Shown piece after piece: positions 12,107 through 27,000 of a stretch of 64,000 nt of DNA (its first letter is position 1; the number at the start of each line of letters is the position of its first letter). The position numbers and the translations under genes were made by a program. The stretch comes from Harmonia axyridis (taxonomy: Eukaryota > Arthropoda > Insecta > Coleoptera > Coccinellidae). A model generated the notes under the pieces. The model had not been told where the DNA came from. It did not search any database and saw only the letters and a program-made list of their open reading frames with translations. The stretch is taken from positions 29,490,001-29,554,000 of the forward strand of contig NC_059504.1 in NCBI RefSeq assembly GCF_914767665.1, in the 5' to 3' direction.

Positions 12107-15100
12107 CTAGTGCTGCTTTGTGGCATCTTTGGCTGCCAAAATTAGAGGCGTTAAACTTGCTAAAGGTCGGCTCACTTTCAAAAATGGATGCTACAAATTA
12201 CAAAAACATTTTGAAACGCCAATCAAAATAAATGTAATGAACAATGCTTTTAAAATTCTACCAAAAAAGAATAGTTACTAACAAGGTGTACTTACTTTTA
12301 ACAGATCTTTTGCTGAAGCTCTCTTGTCTACATCTACTTCTAAACACTTGTCTAAAAAATCCTGAAAGGCAGGAGAGAGTTTGTCCTTGTCTTTTATGTC
12401 TGGTTTTCCATTAGTTGCAATAAGATAAAGGGCTCTCAAAGGATTTTCATTGAGATATGGCGGTTCACCTTCAATCATTTCGATTGCCATGATACCTAGT
12501 GACCATACATCAACCTAAAAGAACAACAGGTTTGTAAACCCTCCACTGGCATCTGACTTTTTGGTAACTGGTATGTTTGGGTCATTGCTGACCCGAATAT
12601 TTCAAGAAGGTTTTCAAAGTATCGAAATATTTTAGTCCATCTATGAATATATGCAGATAGTTTTATATTCAAATGTCAAAAATATTCATTAATTGAAAAA
12701 GAAGTATTTCTTCAACAGTGGCATCTTAAGCTAAATACTAAGTTTTCAGTACCTAAAACAGCGAATTTCAAGAAGATCCATTTATTTTCTTCTCAACTAA
12801 TCATGAATACAAAACTTAGAGAACTATTCATGAAATAAAATTAAAATTACATATAAAAATGTATTGGTGGGTTGAAATCGAGTTCTAGAAGAGCACAAAA
12901 GAAAATTTTTGTTTTCAAAAACAGGAATAAATTTGAATTGAACCCATCCAACATATACAATAACAAAGGGAAAACGAACCTAAAATATCCCATTCACAGA
13001 AAAACATCTACAAAGAAAGGACCTGAATACATAATGTATCAAGTATTTCAATACTATGCCTGATATGATAAAGAATGAAACTAGCTTGAACACCTATAGA
13101 AAGAAAGTGTATCCTGCTTGATGTAGAACTCTATAATATTGAAGAATTTTTGAATGGGGCAAAAACTTGGAACGATACAACATCTAGATAGCAGTGTCTG
13201 TCTTGTTTGTCTGTTGTTTTTTTAATGATATTTCATCTTGGGGAATACTTTGTTAGCATTGTATCTTTTATTTAAAATAAATTATTATTATTATGTTTAA
13301 GATTCTTACTGGAGAGAGAGCTTGTTCGGGAAACGTACCCGCAAAATAGAATTAAAATGACAACTTTCTCAAAATGGGAATGGACCAGAAAATGAAAGAA
13401 TCAAGGATATACAAAATCAACCATTGGGAATGTACAAGACCAGTATTCATATCTTTAGTGCAGAAATGTAATTCAAAAATACTGAGAGAATGATAAAAAA
13501 TGCTTTCTATATAACTCTTTTTTGAAAAAAGGCACAGGAATTGGGATATTCTGAGCCAAACTGAGGATCCTTAAGCCCTGGAAAGTGAGCTTATTTTAGA
13601 AACCAAGACACTAACTGTTTATACCTGCACTCAAGAATGTCTGAAAAGGAACCTCAAAGGGGCGCATATTTATATCACTATGGACAGCCAGCCCATGCTG
13701 AGGTCTCTAGAATTACAAAACCAGGGGTCTCTGCTGAGTGTTGTAATACCGTAGAGCTACTAGCCAGAGGAAATGAAGTAACTCTGCTATGGGTACCGGT
13801 ATTGGTATTGAAGGAAATGAAAGAGCCAATGACCTTGCCAAAGAACATCAAGGTTAACACCTGTTGGCTCTGAGCCTTATTGTGGGCTTGAAAAAGATCA
13901 AAAGGAAACAATCCAACAATGGGAATTGGACAATAGAACAACCCTCTGGAGGAACACTTGGTCTTGCTCAGGCAAAGAAATTTGTGGTGCTTTCACTGAC
14001 CTATATCAGAAAACTCTTAAAGCTGCCACAAGCTGAGCTTCAGGTAATGGTGAGACTGCTGACAGACCACTGTCGGTGCAAATATCTTTTGTACGGCTTG
14101 GGAAAGTCGGCAGTTGAGTACTGCAGGCTTTGTGGAACGAAGATATAAACTAATGAACACATAGGGTGCAAATGTCCGAGGTTAATTGGCCTAAGAACCA
14201 CTCATGTGGGAAAGTCCGTCCTAGATACTCACGATGTAACACCCAAATCTCCTAAGGATGTTGTCGGTTTCGTTATCAGTATTGACGACCTCTTTGAGTT
14301 TGTATGAATGGGAAGGGTTAAGAACAAAAAACCCATTTGGTCACAGTCCCCGGAAGGCTGATCGAACCGCAACAACCCCGATTTAAAATAAAAATAATAA
14401 TTATAATAAAATGGTTACGAACAAATGATTCAAAGTATTGCCGCTTGTTAGCTACAACTTTTTTCATTTTTCAGGTAGAACTTGAATACCGTTATAGTAA
14501 AAGATTTAATCTTTTCAGGCTATCCACGAATCAAGCCATCTTTTTTATGTCATCATATGAGTGGAACTGCTGTAATCAGACTATGTACCATCGACCAGAA
14601 CAAATAATACTTTCACAGCGCAATATCTGAAGAATACATTTGAGCGTTTCCAGATAGGTTTTAACGGGTTTAGCAACGTGGTCGCACGTTATCATGCTGT
14701 AGAATCACTTTATCGTGCTTTTGCTCATATAGTGGCCGTTTTTCGCGCAGTTTTTGGCTCAATAGCATCAATGGAAGTCCCCAGTAATGGTTTCACTTGG
14801 TTCCAACAGCTCATAATAAATAACAGCGAGGTGGTCCCACCAAAAATACCAGATTACCTTCGCAGCGTGAATAGTCAGTCGAGGCGACGATGTAGAAGCA
14901 TGATCGGGCAGTCCCTGTGACTTTCTTTTCATTGGGTTGCTGTAATAGATCCATCCTTTTTTGCCGAATAAGCAGTAGTCCACATGCGAAAAAACGACGT
15001 TCAACGTCCTTTGGCTTCAATACATAAGGAACCCGAGTTCCTTCTTTTTGAATCATTCCCAACGCATGGAGTCGTTTGGAAATGGCTTGGCAGGTAACCC

Positions 15101-16538
15101 AATTCAGCGACTTCGAAGGTTTTTGGCTTTCCTTCACGCGGACAGTCAACACCGAAATCATCGTCTTTTAACCAATCACTGTACGTTGTTTCACTTAGAG
15201 TAGCATCCCTGTAAATCTTTTGGAGCTCTCGATGCGCTTCAGCCGCCGTTTTCTTCGAATGAAAGAAGACAATCAACACTTCCCGCAAATGACCATCATT
15301 TGGCACAAAATTAGATTTTCGATGTGTAGCAGGTCCTAGGATAGGACAGGTGTTTCGCGAGCTCCCGATTAATCTTGATTATCAAGTGTTATTGAAAGAG
15401 CAATTGAAATTTTATACCCATCTGTTGTGGGGAAAATCACTGAACACGGTGCAAACTTTTTTTTCTAAAAGCGCTCCATTCATAAGAGAATTCAAATTTA
15501 CAAGAATTCATTTTTTATTCATAACAGAAGAGAATTTATAAACAACATCTGCGAGTGCCGATAACAATCATCATCTGTTCGTATCATGAACAAAGTCCAG
15601 TGGCGGAGATCAACAATATAAATGTGATCGCAGCGAAAACAAACGGAAATGTTTCCAACGATGCCGGATTCAAGGGATTTCCCAGTTCGACAAATACTCG
15701 ACAATCCAATATCTCCCCAGAATCTTTCAATTACCATATTGAACAAATAACAAATAATCAACAAAGACACGGAAATAGCCAACACTCTGTCTACTCTCAA
15801 GCCATCCAAACGTCAATTCCACCTTCAACTCAAAACTTTAATGCAAGAGAATTTAATGAACTCTCAGGTGATGAATCATCCAATGAAAGACCAAGTGATA
15901 ATAGCGGACACTCATGGCAAACTATAGAACGGAAGAGAAAAAGACCAATAAGTCTTCAAACCTCTGATGAAATATTCAAAGAATTGAGAATATCCAACAG
16001 CTTCCAGTCACTTATGGATTATAATGAAAATCAAACAGATAATGACCTAAATAATCCTAGATCTGATCCAAAACCTCCACCGATTTATATTTACGGAGTA
16101 TCCTTCTGAAATCCGTAAAGAAATAAATCTTCTAAAAACTCATAAGGCACCAGGATATGATTTGATAACGGCTGAAATATTAAAACATCTACCAAAAAAA
16201 AGCTGTGGTACTACTAACAATTATATATAATAGCATGTTACGGTTATGTTACTTCCCCATTCAGTGAAAACACGCTCACGTCATTATGACTCCAAAATCT
16301 GGAAAGAACTCTACTGAGGTAACATCATATAGACCAATAAGCCTTTCACTTCTCTATCCAAATTATTTGAGAGACTCCTACTGAATAGAATAGAAAGAGC
16401 GAGCATTCTGAATGGCCTGATTTCCGATCATCAGTTTGAATTCAGACAGAGACACTCCATAATCCAGCAATGCCATAGAGTAGTGAACAAAATAAGAGAA
16501 AGTCTAGAAAACAAGAAAATGTGTTCATCTGTCTTCCT

Positions 16539-16603
<65 letters not shown>

Positions 16604-19600
16604 AAGGACTTATTCATTGGGTATCTAGGTTGAAGTTTGATTTCGATGTAAACAATAAACATCGAAATCAAACTTCAACCTAGATACCCAATGAATAAGT
16701 CCTTTACATGTTATAAAGAACTAAGTAAAAATGAATTCAAATATATATATATATTGTCTCCAGATAACAGTCGTACTATATATATATATATCTATAGAGA
16801 GAGTATGGCATGTCGGTCTCTTATACAAAATCAAGAAGCATATGACAGACCAGTTGTTTCCACTCATGAAGTCTTACTTGAGCGATAGGTATTTTCAAGT
16901 GAAAGTGGAAGATGCATATTCAGATTATCATAATATTCAAGCCGGAGTACCACAGGATAGTGTATTGGGCCCCATTTTGTACCTTATATTTACGGCAGAT
17001 ATACCACAAACCAACAACACTTTGATAGCAACCTTTGCAGATGATACAGCTATAATGTCATCAGATGTCGACCCAATAACAGCATCTAATAAACTCCAAT
17101 CACACCTGAACTTGCTACACAAGTGGTTTATGAAATGGAAGATCAAAGTCAACAATAGTAAGTCTGCACACATTACTTTCACTCTAAGAAGGAACACTTG
17201 CCCCCAAGTATCAATCAACCATATTCCTATCCCCCGAAAATCAGAAGTCAAATATCTAGGGCTTCATATGGACGAGAAATTAACTTGGAGGGCACATATC
17301 AAGGCCAAAAGAACTCAACTATACCTAAAAGTGAAACAAATGTACTGGTTGTTGAATAGAAAATCCACTTTAACCTTAATAAAGTGTTGATCTATAAAAG
17401 CATACTCAGACCAATTTGGACATACGGAATAGAGCTCTGGGGATGCAGCAAGCCATCAAATACAAAAATCCTCCAAACATTTCAATCCAAGACCTTGCGA
17501 ATGATAGCAAATGCTCCATGGTATGTATCCAACCAAACACTCTATAATGATTTGGAGATCCCTTATGTTTGTGAGATAATGAGACAACATTCAACAAAAT
17601 ACGAGACCCGCACCAATGATCATGAAAACTCACTAGTCAACGAACTTTTCAATCTCACTCATACAAGAAGACTCAAAAGGACATGGCCAGAAGATCTTTG
17701 TGGATAGAACTCAGTCTTCCGTATCCGGATGGTAACTGTCTCAAATCAAGATCACACAAAATATTTACTTATTACCGAATTGAGTAGATTGTAAATTAGC
17801 AATAAATTAATAAATAAAGAAAAAAAATTGGCACAAAATTAGACATATTCACCCAACCAAAAGTATATGATGCCAAAACAAAATCACTTATGAGTTAAAA
17901 CAGTTTATCATGTCTAAGCTTGGTTCATGCAATTTGGATATGTCAAAATCGACCAGCACTAAAGTGACTTCGGCTGGCTGTCCCAGTGGGAATTAATACA
18001 TTCTTGAATGTATATAGAATATATTGTTAGTAATCCCAATTTCTTGAATGTACCTCTACATGATTGATCATACCTCATGTTGTTTAGTAATCGTATTGCT
18101 TTTTTCTGTAATACATATAGAGGCTTTATGTTTCTGGATCCATAGAAGATTATGCTAAATCTCAGTTTGGCTTCTATTGTTGCGTGATACACCATCTTTA
18201 AGTTGCATTGGCGAATGTATTTGTTATTCTAAAACCATAAATTGCTGTCTGAATTTTTGTACAAAGATTTGAAATATGCTCCTTCCAGTCCAGATGACTA
18301 TCCATATGCACTCCCAAAAATTTTGTACGCTCCAAAAGTTGGTATTACATAGTTGATTACTGTTATTTTATTATTTTCGCTGCCATAGCTTACTGTGTAG
18401 TCAATGATGTATATTATGAAAAATATTGGTCCAGCAATGCATCCTTGTGGTATACCTAAAAGCCGTTCCTCCATATTTGATCTAATCACTTTCTCTTCTA
18501 TTTCCATTTCCACCATCTGTTTTCTTATTGTGAAATATGACCTCACCCACTGGAAGGCAGGTATTCTAATTCCATATCTTTCCAGTTTCACCGGTAGTTT
18601 TTCACTGTCCAAGCAGTCATATGCCTTGGTTAGGTCAAGAAATATTCCCATAGCTAATTCTCCACTTTCAAAGGCTTCAACTATTTTATTAATGAATTTG
18701 TACACTGCTGTCTTTGTATATTTTCCTTTTATATAACCATGCTGATTATTTCTATGTATTTCATTCCTCACTAAAAATTCCATTAATTGAGTACAGTATA
18801 CCATCTCGAATATCTTGGAGAAACTTGGCAGGATACTTATAGGCCTATAGTTGTTAAAGTCATTTATATCACTCTTTTTATGTATTGGTTTCACAAATGC
18901 AATTTTCAATTTATCAGGGAAAATACCATGTTTGAGAGTGCTATTAATGATATGGCTCAAAGGTTCAATTATTTATTCTGCGGTTTGCTTAATTATGTGA
19001 TTTAAAATTTCATTATATCAACTGGAATGTTTATATTTTAACGATTTTATAACCTCTTTGATTTCTAATGGGGAAAATTTCTTCAAACAGATGGATTCAT
19101 CTCTTTTTTCACATTTTTCATTCTTATTGGTTTTCATAATGTTTTCTGTTGAAATCATACCTGCCTTTATGAAGTGTTCAATCATTTCATATGCAATTTT
19201 TTGTGGATCTCCATCTATTTCAATTTTAGTTTCATTAGAAAGTTTCGCATTTTTGAAAGAGTTCACCAATGTCCACACAGTGTTGCATTTATTGTCAGAA
19301 TTTTCAATTAACTTTTCATATTTTTCCAGCTTTTGTTCCATTAGTAATTTATCATACTGGATTTTGTTTTCATGGTATTTGTCTTTAAAAGATTTATCAT
19401 ATGTGCTCCTGACTAATAGTATGTCTAATTTTGTCTTCTTTTCTTTGATTTCCATGTCTGGTATTATTGGTTTCCTGCGCACCATTATCTTTTTTAGCAG
19501 AAAAGCTTTATTGAAGCTCTGTAGATGTAAGCGATGGAATTCATCAAATTGAGCATTCACGTTGTTATTCGGTAATTAATACATTGATATCCACTCTTCT

Positions 19601-21040
19601 TTGTGTATCAGTTCTTTGAAGTATTCAATGTTTTTCTGTGAAAATGTGCGTTTGAGTATATAATTTGTTTGACTTTGGTTCACTGTAAATGTTATATTCT
19701 GTGCAGTATGATCAGATATATGTGTTTGTATGATATTGGTTAAATAGTTATCCTCAGCATTCAAAAAATATTATCAATACATGTGGACGTTGTAGCTGTT
19801 ATTCTTGTTGGTTAATAAATTGTCTGTTGTAGGTTATATGATCTCAGAAAATCCAGTAGTTGTTGTCCCTTTGTTGAGTTCTCCAACATATTTATAATGA
19901 AGTCCCCAACTAAGGTAACTAATATTTTCCTCCATAAGTTTATGTAGTATAGGTTCCATTGCTTCCGTCAGAGCTTCGGTATTTCCATCATTATAAATTG
20001 CTATACATACGTATTTATTTCCATCTAGTTTGAATTCTATACCAATACATTCACAATTCTTTTTCCTCAACTGATTTTTAATATCTGTTCTCCCTTTGGT
20101 CTGTATTTCATTTCTCTCGTAGATGGCCACCCCTCCATGCTCATTTTGTTCTCTACAAAAAAAAGATCGTAATGAAAAATTCGCTATTCCATGATATTCT
20201 ATTTGTTCCTTTGTTTTCCAGTGCTCAGTTAAGCACAAAATTTTTATATCACCCTGTTCTGCCAAAATTGCTTCCAACCGTTTCCTTGCATTACCTAACG
20301 AACACACATTTCGATATAATATGCTGAAGTTCTCATTTTTCTGCTTAATTTTGATGTTGTCATACCTCTTTTCTTCCTCAAGGGGTTTTATATTCAAGCT
20401 GATACTTTCTGCTTCTCTAAAAAATGTTGTCCTTTGATGAAATCAAATCTTGAGTATCTAATTCCTGATGGCCAAAAGTCACTCTTGTATATTTCCTCCT
20501 TCATAGTTATAGGAACACCAACTAGAAAACACATTTTTAGTTTAGGTCCTCTTGGTTCCTGGTATTCAATTTTCTTGCATAAACTTGGTTTTCTTCTAAT
20601 TTTCCCTTACTCATAATATATGCTTTGATCTCTTCATCTTTAACATTCTCATGTACTCGAGATACAAATAGCCATAACTTTCTATCTTTTTCATCTTTCA
20701 TAGCTTTAGATGACTTGAAACTTGAATTCTCGAAAATCCCTGTTCCTACATCACCCTTTCTAGTTTTTCTCAGTCTGACGTTTATATATACTGATGTACC
20801 ATCAGGGACAGTATTATTTTCTTGTTCATATATCTGCATTTTTGGCATGTTAGTGTTTATGTTTTTTTCTAGGTTATATTTGGTTTTGTTGGTCAATGTC
20901 ATAGTTGCGGAATGTGGTAGTTCAGATGTCTCGCATCTGTGGTTTGATGATCGCTGCATTGGTGGTTTTTGATCGTTGAAAATTGAAATTGTTTTGTTTA
21001 AGTTTGTATTGATGGATGAACTTGATTTTTTACGGCTTCC

Positions 21041-21071
<31 letters not shown>

Positions 21072-24000
21072 AAGTATATTTATTGCTTAGCAAATGGCTA
21101 ACGACTTTCGTCTTTCTGCCCGTGTGAATTACATTTTGTACAATATTACGTATGGTAAAATAACTAAGATATTCTGTTTGACAAAAAAAAAAAAAAGAAG
21201 AAATGTATGTGTTCACAAAAAAAAGGTATTTCAATGAGTTAACAGCTACAGTGTTTCTGAGAGGTCCTTTATTACATCCATTAGTGGTTTAGTTGGGTAC
21301 TTTCGTCAGTGATGTCTGCTATAATTTTCTTGTATCGTGTTGCATTGCAGGATTTGTAGGTTGTGGGGGTTGTTTACAAATTTTTTCCCTAATGTTCTGA
21401 ATCTACTCAATATTGGTTCTATCTTAGTTTTTTCATACAGTAGGGTGTTGGGTGGGTTATAGAGTGGGTTTTCTGGATGACGTATCTTGCTCAAAGTTCT
21501 CAAACTACTGCGTTCTGCCACTTCGATGTTGTTCAGGGTGGGTCTTCTAGCGTTGCTATACAAAAGGTGTCCATATTCAAGCATTGGTCTACATATAGTC
21601 TTATATATCTTAGAGGCTGTTTCGGTGTTTATGCCACGATTTTTGTATGTGAGAGACCTAAAGTGCTTTGATCTAGCAATTATTTCTTTCTTTTTCTTGT
21701 GGGAATGTGTTTTGAAGTTTATTTTATTATCAAGAGTAATTCCTAGGTACTTAACATGTTGTGTTGGTTTTATATTCTGTTGGAGCATATTTATCCCTGG
21801 TGACATGTTTGATAGTTTGTGACCAAATAGTATAAGTTTGGATTTCTCCAGGTTTGGCAGGATTCTCCATTTTTTTATCCACATCATGATTTTGTTACAA
21901 AGATCATGTAGTTTTTTTATTGCTTCCAATAGGTTTCTGTTGTGTGCGATGATTGCTGTATCATCGGCATACTGAAGGATATAGCTTTCGAGATCATGTT
22001 TTATCTCTAGGATGTCGTATACATAGATGTTGTATAATAGGGGCGATAATGGAGAGCCTTGCGGTACGCCTTGTTGGGGAGTAAATGGTAACGAGAGATA
22101 TTTGTTTATCTTGACCATGATGCTTCTGCCTCTCAAAAAATCTTTTATTATTTTTTGTAGGTATATTGGAGCGTCTAGATGATGTAGCTTATACAGAAGA
22201 CCCTCATGCCACACGCTATCAAATGCTTTTTGGATGTCCATGAATAGAGCTGCTGATTTGTGACCTTTCTTCATTGTGGTTTGGATGTTTGAGATAAGAG
22301 CTACTAGTGGATGGATGGTGGAGTGATTTTCTTTTAATCCAAATTGGTGATTGGGAATATTTTGACCAATTGTGTTCTGAAGACGATTTTTCACTATTTT
22401 TTCAAATGTTTTTCCGATTATTGGAAGAAGGGTAATGGGCCTGTAGTTGGACACTTGGTTGTGATCTGTTCCGTGTTTGTGGATTGTTACGATGATGCCT
22501 TTCTTCCATTCCACTGGAAAGTATCCCTTAGATAGACAGTAGTCATATATTTTCCGTATTTCATCATGAATTTTTGGGCTCAGTTGGCGTAAAATTTTTC
22601 GTGTTATATTGTCATATCCGGGTGTGGTGTTTTTTCCCTGTAAGGCTTCTTCATACTCTGTATCGGTTATTTCTGGGACTGTTTCTGTATTATTCTGCTT
22701 TTCAGCTGTTTTTCTGAGATTTTCTATTTTTGTTTTGAAATTTTGATCATAGTTTATATTGTCTTTAGGCGTGAATGTTTCCTGATAGTATTCTCTGAAT
22801 GCTGAGGCTATTTCTTCATCTGTGTTGTAGGTTCTTCCGTTTTTAGTTATTTGGCTCATTTTAACTTTTGGGTTGTATCTGGTCAGTTTCTTTATTTCTT
22901 GCCAGTAGTTTCTGCCTTTCATTTCATTAATCCTTTCACATGTTTCGATCCACTTGTTCGATCTATATTCAGTAATGAGTTTGTGGATTTCTTTGTTGAG
23001 GTTGTTATAAAGTTTTTTCAAGTTGGCGTCGTTGTTTACTTTCAGTTCTCGGTAAAGTTGTTTTTTCTTCTTGATTTGGTTAACTTTGTGTGGTGGTAAC
23101 GTATGAAGAAAATGGCCTCTGGTAATTTTTGGTGTGTGCACGTTTATTAAGTCTGTTAATTTACTTTGAAAATCGCTTATATATTTGTTGGATATTGGGG
23201 CTCTAGTATCAATAAAATACTCCATCTATTCATTTACTTTTTCAATATTACATTTCTCCAGATTCAAATGTACATCTTCAGTGTTGCAAGGTAGTTGATT
23301 AGGCAACGTTAGCATGATCTCTATGGCCAAGTTGTCAGATCAGGAACCAGCTTAGTTTTTAAATAATTTTTCAGGTTGTTGGTGCAAATAACTATATCTG
23401 GGGTACTAGGTGGGTTATTACTCATGAATAATGTAGGTGGAGTTTTAATTTGGGTGAAATCAGAGTTATCTAAAAATTGTTGGATTTGTTTTCTCTTTCT
23501 TTTGTTACAGTTGTAGTCTCCGATAAGTAGAGCATATTTGTATTGTGCTGCCTTCCTGAATATGTTTTCTTCGATTTTCGATAGCGGGTGTATATATGAA
23601 AGGAAAACGTGCAGCTTTTCATTACCTATTGGGATTGTGCAGTGAAGGGTTTCATTGAGTGAGTTATTCATGGCTGGTGGATTGGCTTTACCTAGGTTTA
23701 GTTCTCTACAACATTGGATTAAGCTACCTCCTCTGGTGTTGTTTGTTTTATTACCAAATTTTTTTATGGTCGTCCAGTCCCAATAATCTGTGTTGTGCTT
23801 CTCATTTCTTTTAGCCTCGACAAATAGGTTACACATTATATCGTTATTTTCGACGTAATGGTTGATCAAGTATTTCCTTGAGTTGTAGTTATTTATGTTG
23901 GAGTATAATAATTTTATGTCATTGAATGCTTCTACTGGGGCCAGGTGTTGTGTTGTCGTTTGTGGCAAGGATTTGTGTTCCCTCTATTGGTTCGGTAGCA

Positions 24001-27000
24001 ACTACTGAGTTTTCCTCATTTAAATCAAACATCAGTATGTACAGTCGGTTTCCTGAGAATACTGCTGTTGTATCGATGTTATGTGCTTAAATGAATCGCA
24101 TTTTCAATTTGTTTATGAGTTGCTGTCGATCTGTGTTTTTGGGATTATTCAGTTTTTGTATATATGTGTCTATTATATTGTCGTGGATAGTAATTGGTGT
24201 ATGAACTCTATTGTTTTTTGTGATGGAAGGTTTGATTTGATGGGATTTTTTGTTAATAGATTCAATTTTTACATTTGGAATGCCATCAATTGGTTTTGTT
24301 GGTCTTTTTGGGCATTTTATTGACCAAGCTACATGGTCTTTTTCACCACATGCAGTGCAGGAAATTGGTAATGGGGAAGTGCAAGAGTTGGTGTGATGGT
24401 TTCCTTTGCACTTGTTACATATAGTGACTGATTTGCAGTTGATTGTCGTGTGGGTGAATTCGTTGCATCTTGCACATGGTACTGGTATCGGTTCTGGTGG
24501 GGTACTGGGGAATACAGGGTAGTGACGACATTTGTAGAAGAGTCCTGCTGCTAGGAGACATTCAAATGCTTTAATGTTGCCAGTAATTATTCTGATTAGT
24601 TGTGTTGGTTTTCCTGTGGCTCTAGATGTGATTCGTTCACAGAATCGGTGCTCTATTTTCTGGTTCTTCAGTTCTGTACCTATTTCTTCGTCCGTTATAT
24701 CCGGATCGACAGAGCTTATAACGACTGAATAACTTCCCTGGGTTGAAAATCCTTGTGATGTTGAGTTCATTTCTTTGTTTTCTTCAAATGAGTTTATGGT
24801 TTTGTTGTTTTTCAGCAGTTGTAAGATTTTTACGATGTTTTCTTTATCGCCATCTGATTTAATTAGGAATCCCTTTTTAGTTTTCAATATGGTATCTTTA
24901 CTTCTTGGAAAGTGATTCATCCATATATCAGCCATCTGAGTTCTGGGGAGATCTGTTGTTGTTGATACATAAAAACCATGTTGATATTTTCTGTTTATCT
25001 TGTGGAACATTTGTTGTGAATGATTATTGATTGTTTTTTTTTAAGAATTGTTGGAAGTTGTATTTGTGACTTTATTTTGTGGATTTTTTTGAGGTGGTGG
25101 TAAAAGTGGAGGATTCATTCTGATTTCAGGTGATTTAGTGTCATTCAGTTTTTTTGTTTGTGTGGAAGATCGTTGATTTTTTTTGCGTTTTGTCTCTCCC
25201 ACTGTGGTGAATGTTTGCTCATCTTCCGTGGATTCGGGGGCTGATGTGCCGCTGGCTTGCGACATTATGGGACTACAGAAGTCCTCAAATTCATCTACAG
25301 TTATTATCTTTTCTCTACTTGAAGAAATTTTGAGATTTTACGTAGTTTTCCACTAGAATTATTATCGTAAATCGCCGTATGCGCGCGTTATCACACATGT
25401 GTACACCGCGAGCGTTCAAACGAGACTGTTGCTTCCGCAAAGGATATCTCTTTCTTTTTTTGTTACCTTCCAATATTTTGATTTTTTTTAACAGGAGACT
25501 ATTATTCTGCATAAACACTTGGTTTTTCTCTGTCATTTCCTTTATAAGTTTCTTGAGATATAAATTTTCTATTTCCAAAATCTTATTTTTCATATCAACT
25601 GAGTCTTCCTTCACCGTTAATGGCGACTGGTAGTTTCCTAACCTCTCATGCTTGCATTTTGCATTTTTCAGACTTCCCTCTTTGATGAGGCATGATTCGT
25701 GGAAAATATTAAAACATTTCCCGTATTTCTTAATTGGTTTTCCGCAGTATACACACTCGAAACCGTCATCTTTCCCATCTTTTAGGGAGCTTGCTTCAGA
25801 GTCACTCTCATTTGACGCCATCTTTATCTTTAATTTGTTCTATGTACAATCAAATACTATCAAGCCCAATAATTTTAAATTTGACAAAGTGTCAGTTCAG
25901 TTCAGTCAATTGTGTTCTCAAGTTTTATGGTAAAGCCATATGGTTCGCCACTTTTAGGCTCAATTTGAAGAAATTGTCGCTACTGTGTTTAATTAAGTCA
26001 CTGTAACCAGCACTATAGTGACTTTATATACTACAATGATATTTAAATATGGCGGACGAAGAAGATGTGTTGTCGGATGTCTCCGATAAAAATGATAGAG
26101 ATTTACAATATTTTAAATGTTGTGCTACCAAAAACTGTAAGTTTAAAGTGTGCATACAGTGTTTTGCGATATTCCATCAAGCCTGTGCGAAAAAGAACCC
26201 AAATCTGAAATATCTAACGGGAAATAAAGTGATTTGTTGCTACGGATCGAGTGAAACTAAAGAAAAACAAACTGAGGAGATGAAGTCAGATAACAACGCA
26301 ATGGAGATAATATATCTTAAGGAATTGCTGAAAGAATCAAGAGATAAGAATGAAATATTGAAGTTCAACAATTCTCTACTCATGGATAAAATTAAAACTC
26401 TTGAAAACATAAAAACAAAGGTAAACATCAATGAAAAAATACCACTAATAAGATTAACAGAGGATGAGTCGAAAACGCAACCAAATACAGGAACAACAGA
26501 AACCTATACATATGCAAGGGCAACTAGATCGGCTACTGGGCAACAGAGGGCTCCACAAGAAAATCTGCAATCAAGAAAAATTTCAAATCATAGACTTTTG
26601 AATACGGAAACATCAATCACAAATGAAAATGACAATCTAACCTCCAATTTGAATAATCAAAACACAACAATAAGAAATGTACAAACCGGAATTTTGGCCT
26701 AAATACGTTGCTGTGAAGCGGTTCGACTTTGAGCGTCATCGTCAATTTCTGAATGGACAAAGTGGACATTTTTTATGAAGAAAAAAACTCCAAAGGTTAC
26801 AACAACAAAAAGAAAAAATACGTATATATCATCTAGCCTGATACTTCAAAACTTACAGTCAATTTCAAATTGTATAGATGAGGTAGGTGTCTTATTATCT
26901 GATAATGCAGACTGTGTTGCATTTGCAGTTACTGAGCACTGGCAAACGGAATATCAACTGAGAGCATATAATATCCCCAACTTTAAATTAGCAGCATATT

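Larger units (their letters stand above)
21047..25430 (-). mobile_element. LINE D, full-length Jockey-like element
   Basis: The 4384-bp element has inserted in LINE C. It is flanked by a perfect 12-bp duplication GCTTCCGCAAAG (21035-21046 and 25431-25442). On - it starts AACAGTCTCG with a GC-rich 5' leader (25430-25266), then ORF1 (25265-24087), the endonuclease (23968-23321) and reverse transcriptase (23225-21306). The 3' end is unusual in lacking a long A tail; it closes with a CT repeat (GAGAGA on +, 21047-21070). The coding parts carry only a few lesions, so the insertion is younger than LINE C. Confidence 0.9.

Noticed and set aside
14768..15004. Treated at first as a host gene on -
   Set aside because: The peptide matches the middle of a mariner transposase and is continuous with neighbouring broken frames of the same protein.
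16483..16683. Open frames rich in Tyr-Ile across TA repeats (also near 50950-51165 and 53422-53649)
   Set aside because: TA microsatellites are open in several frames and give YIYIYI peptides; they are not genes.
16599..16709. Hairpin considered as a CRISPR-like or attachment structure
   Set aside because: It is a single inverted repeat in eukaryotic intron DNA without spacers or direct repeats.
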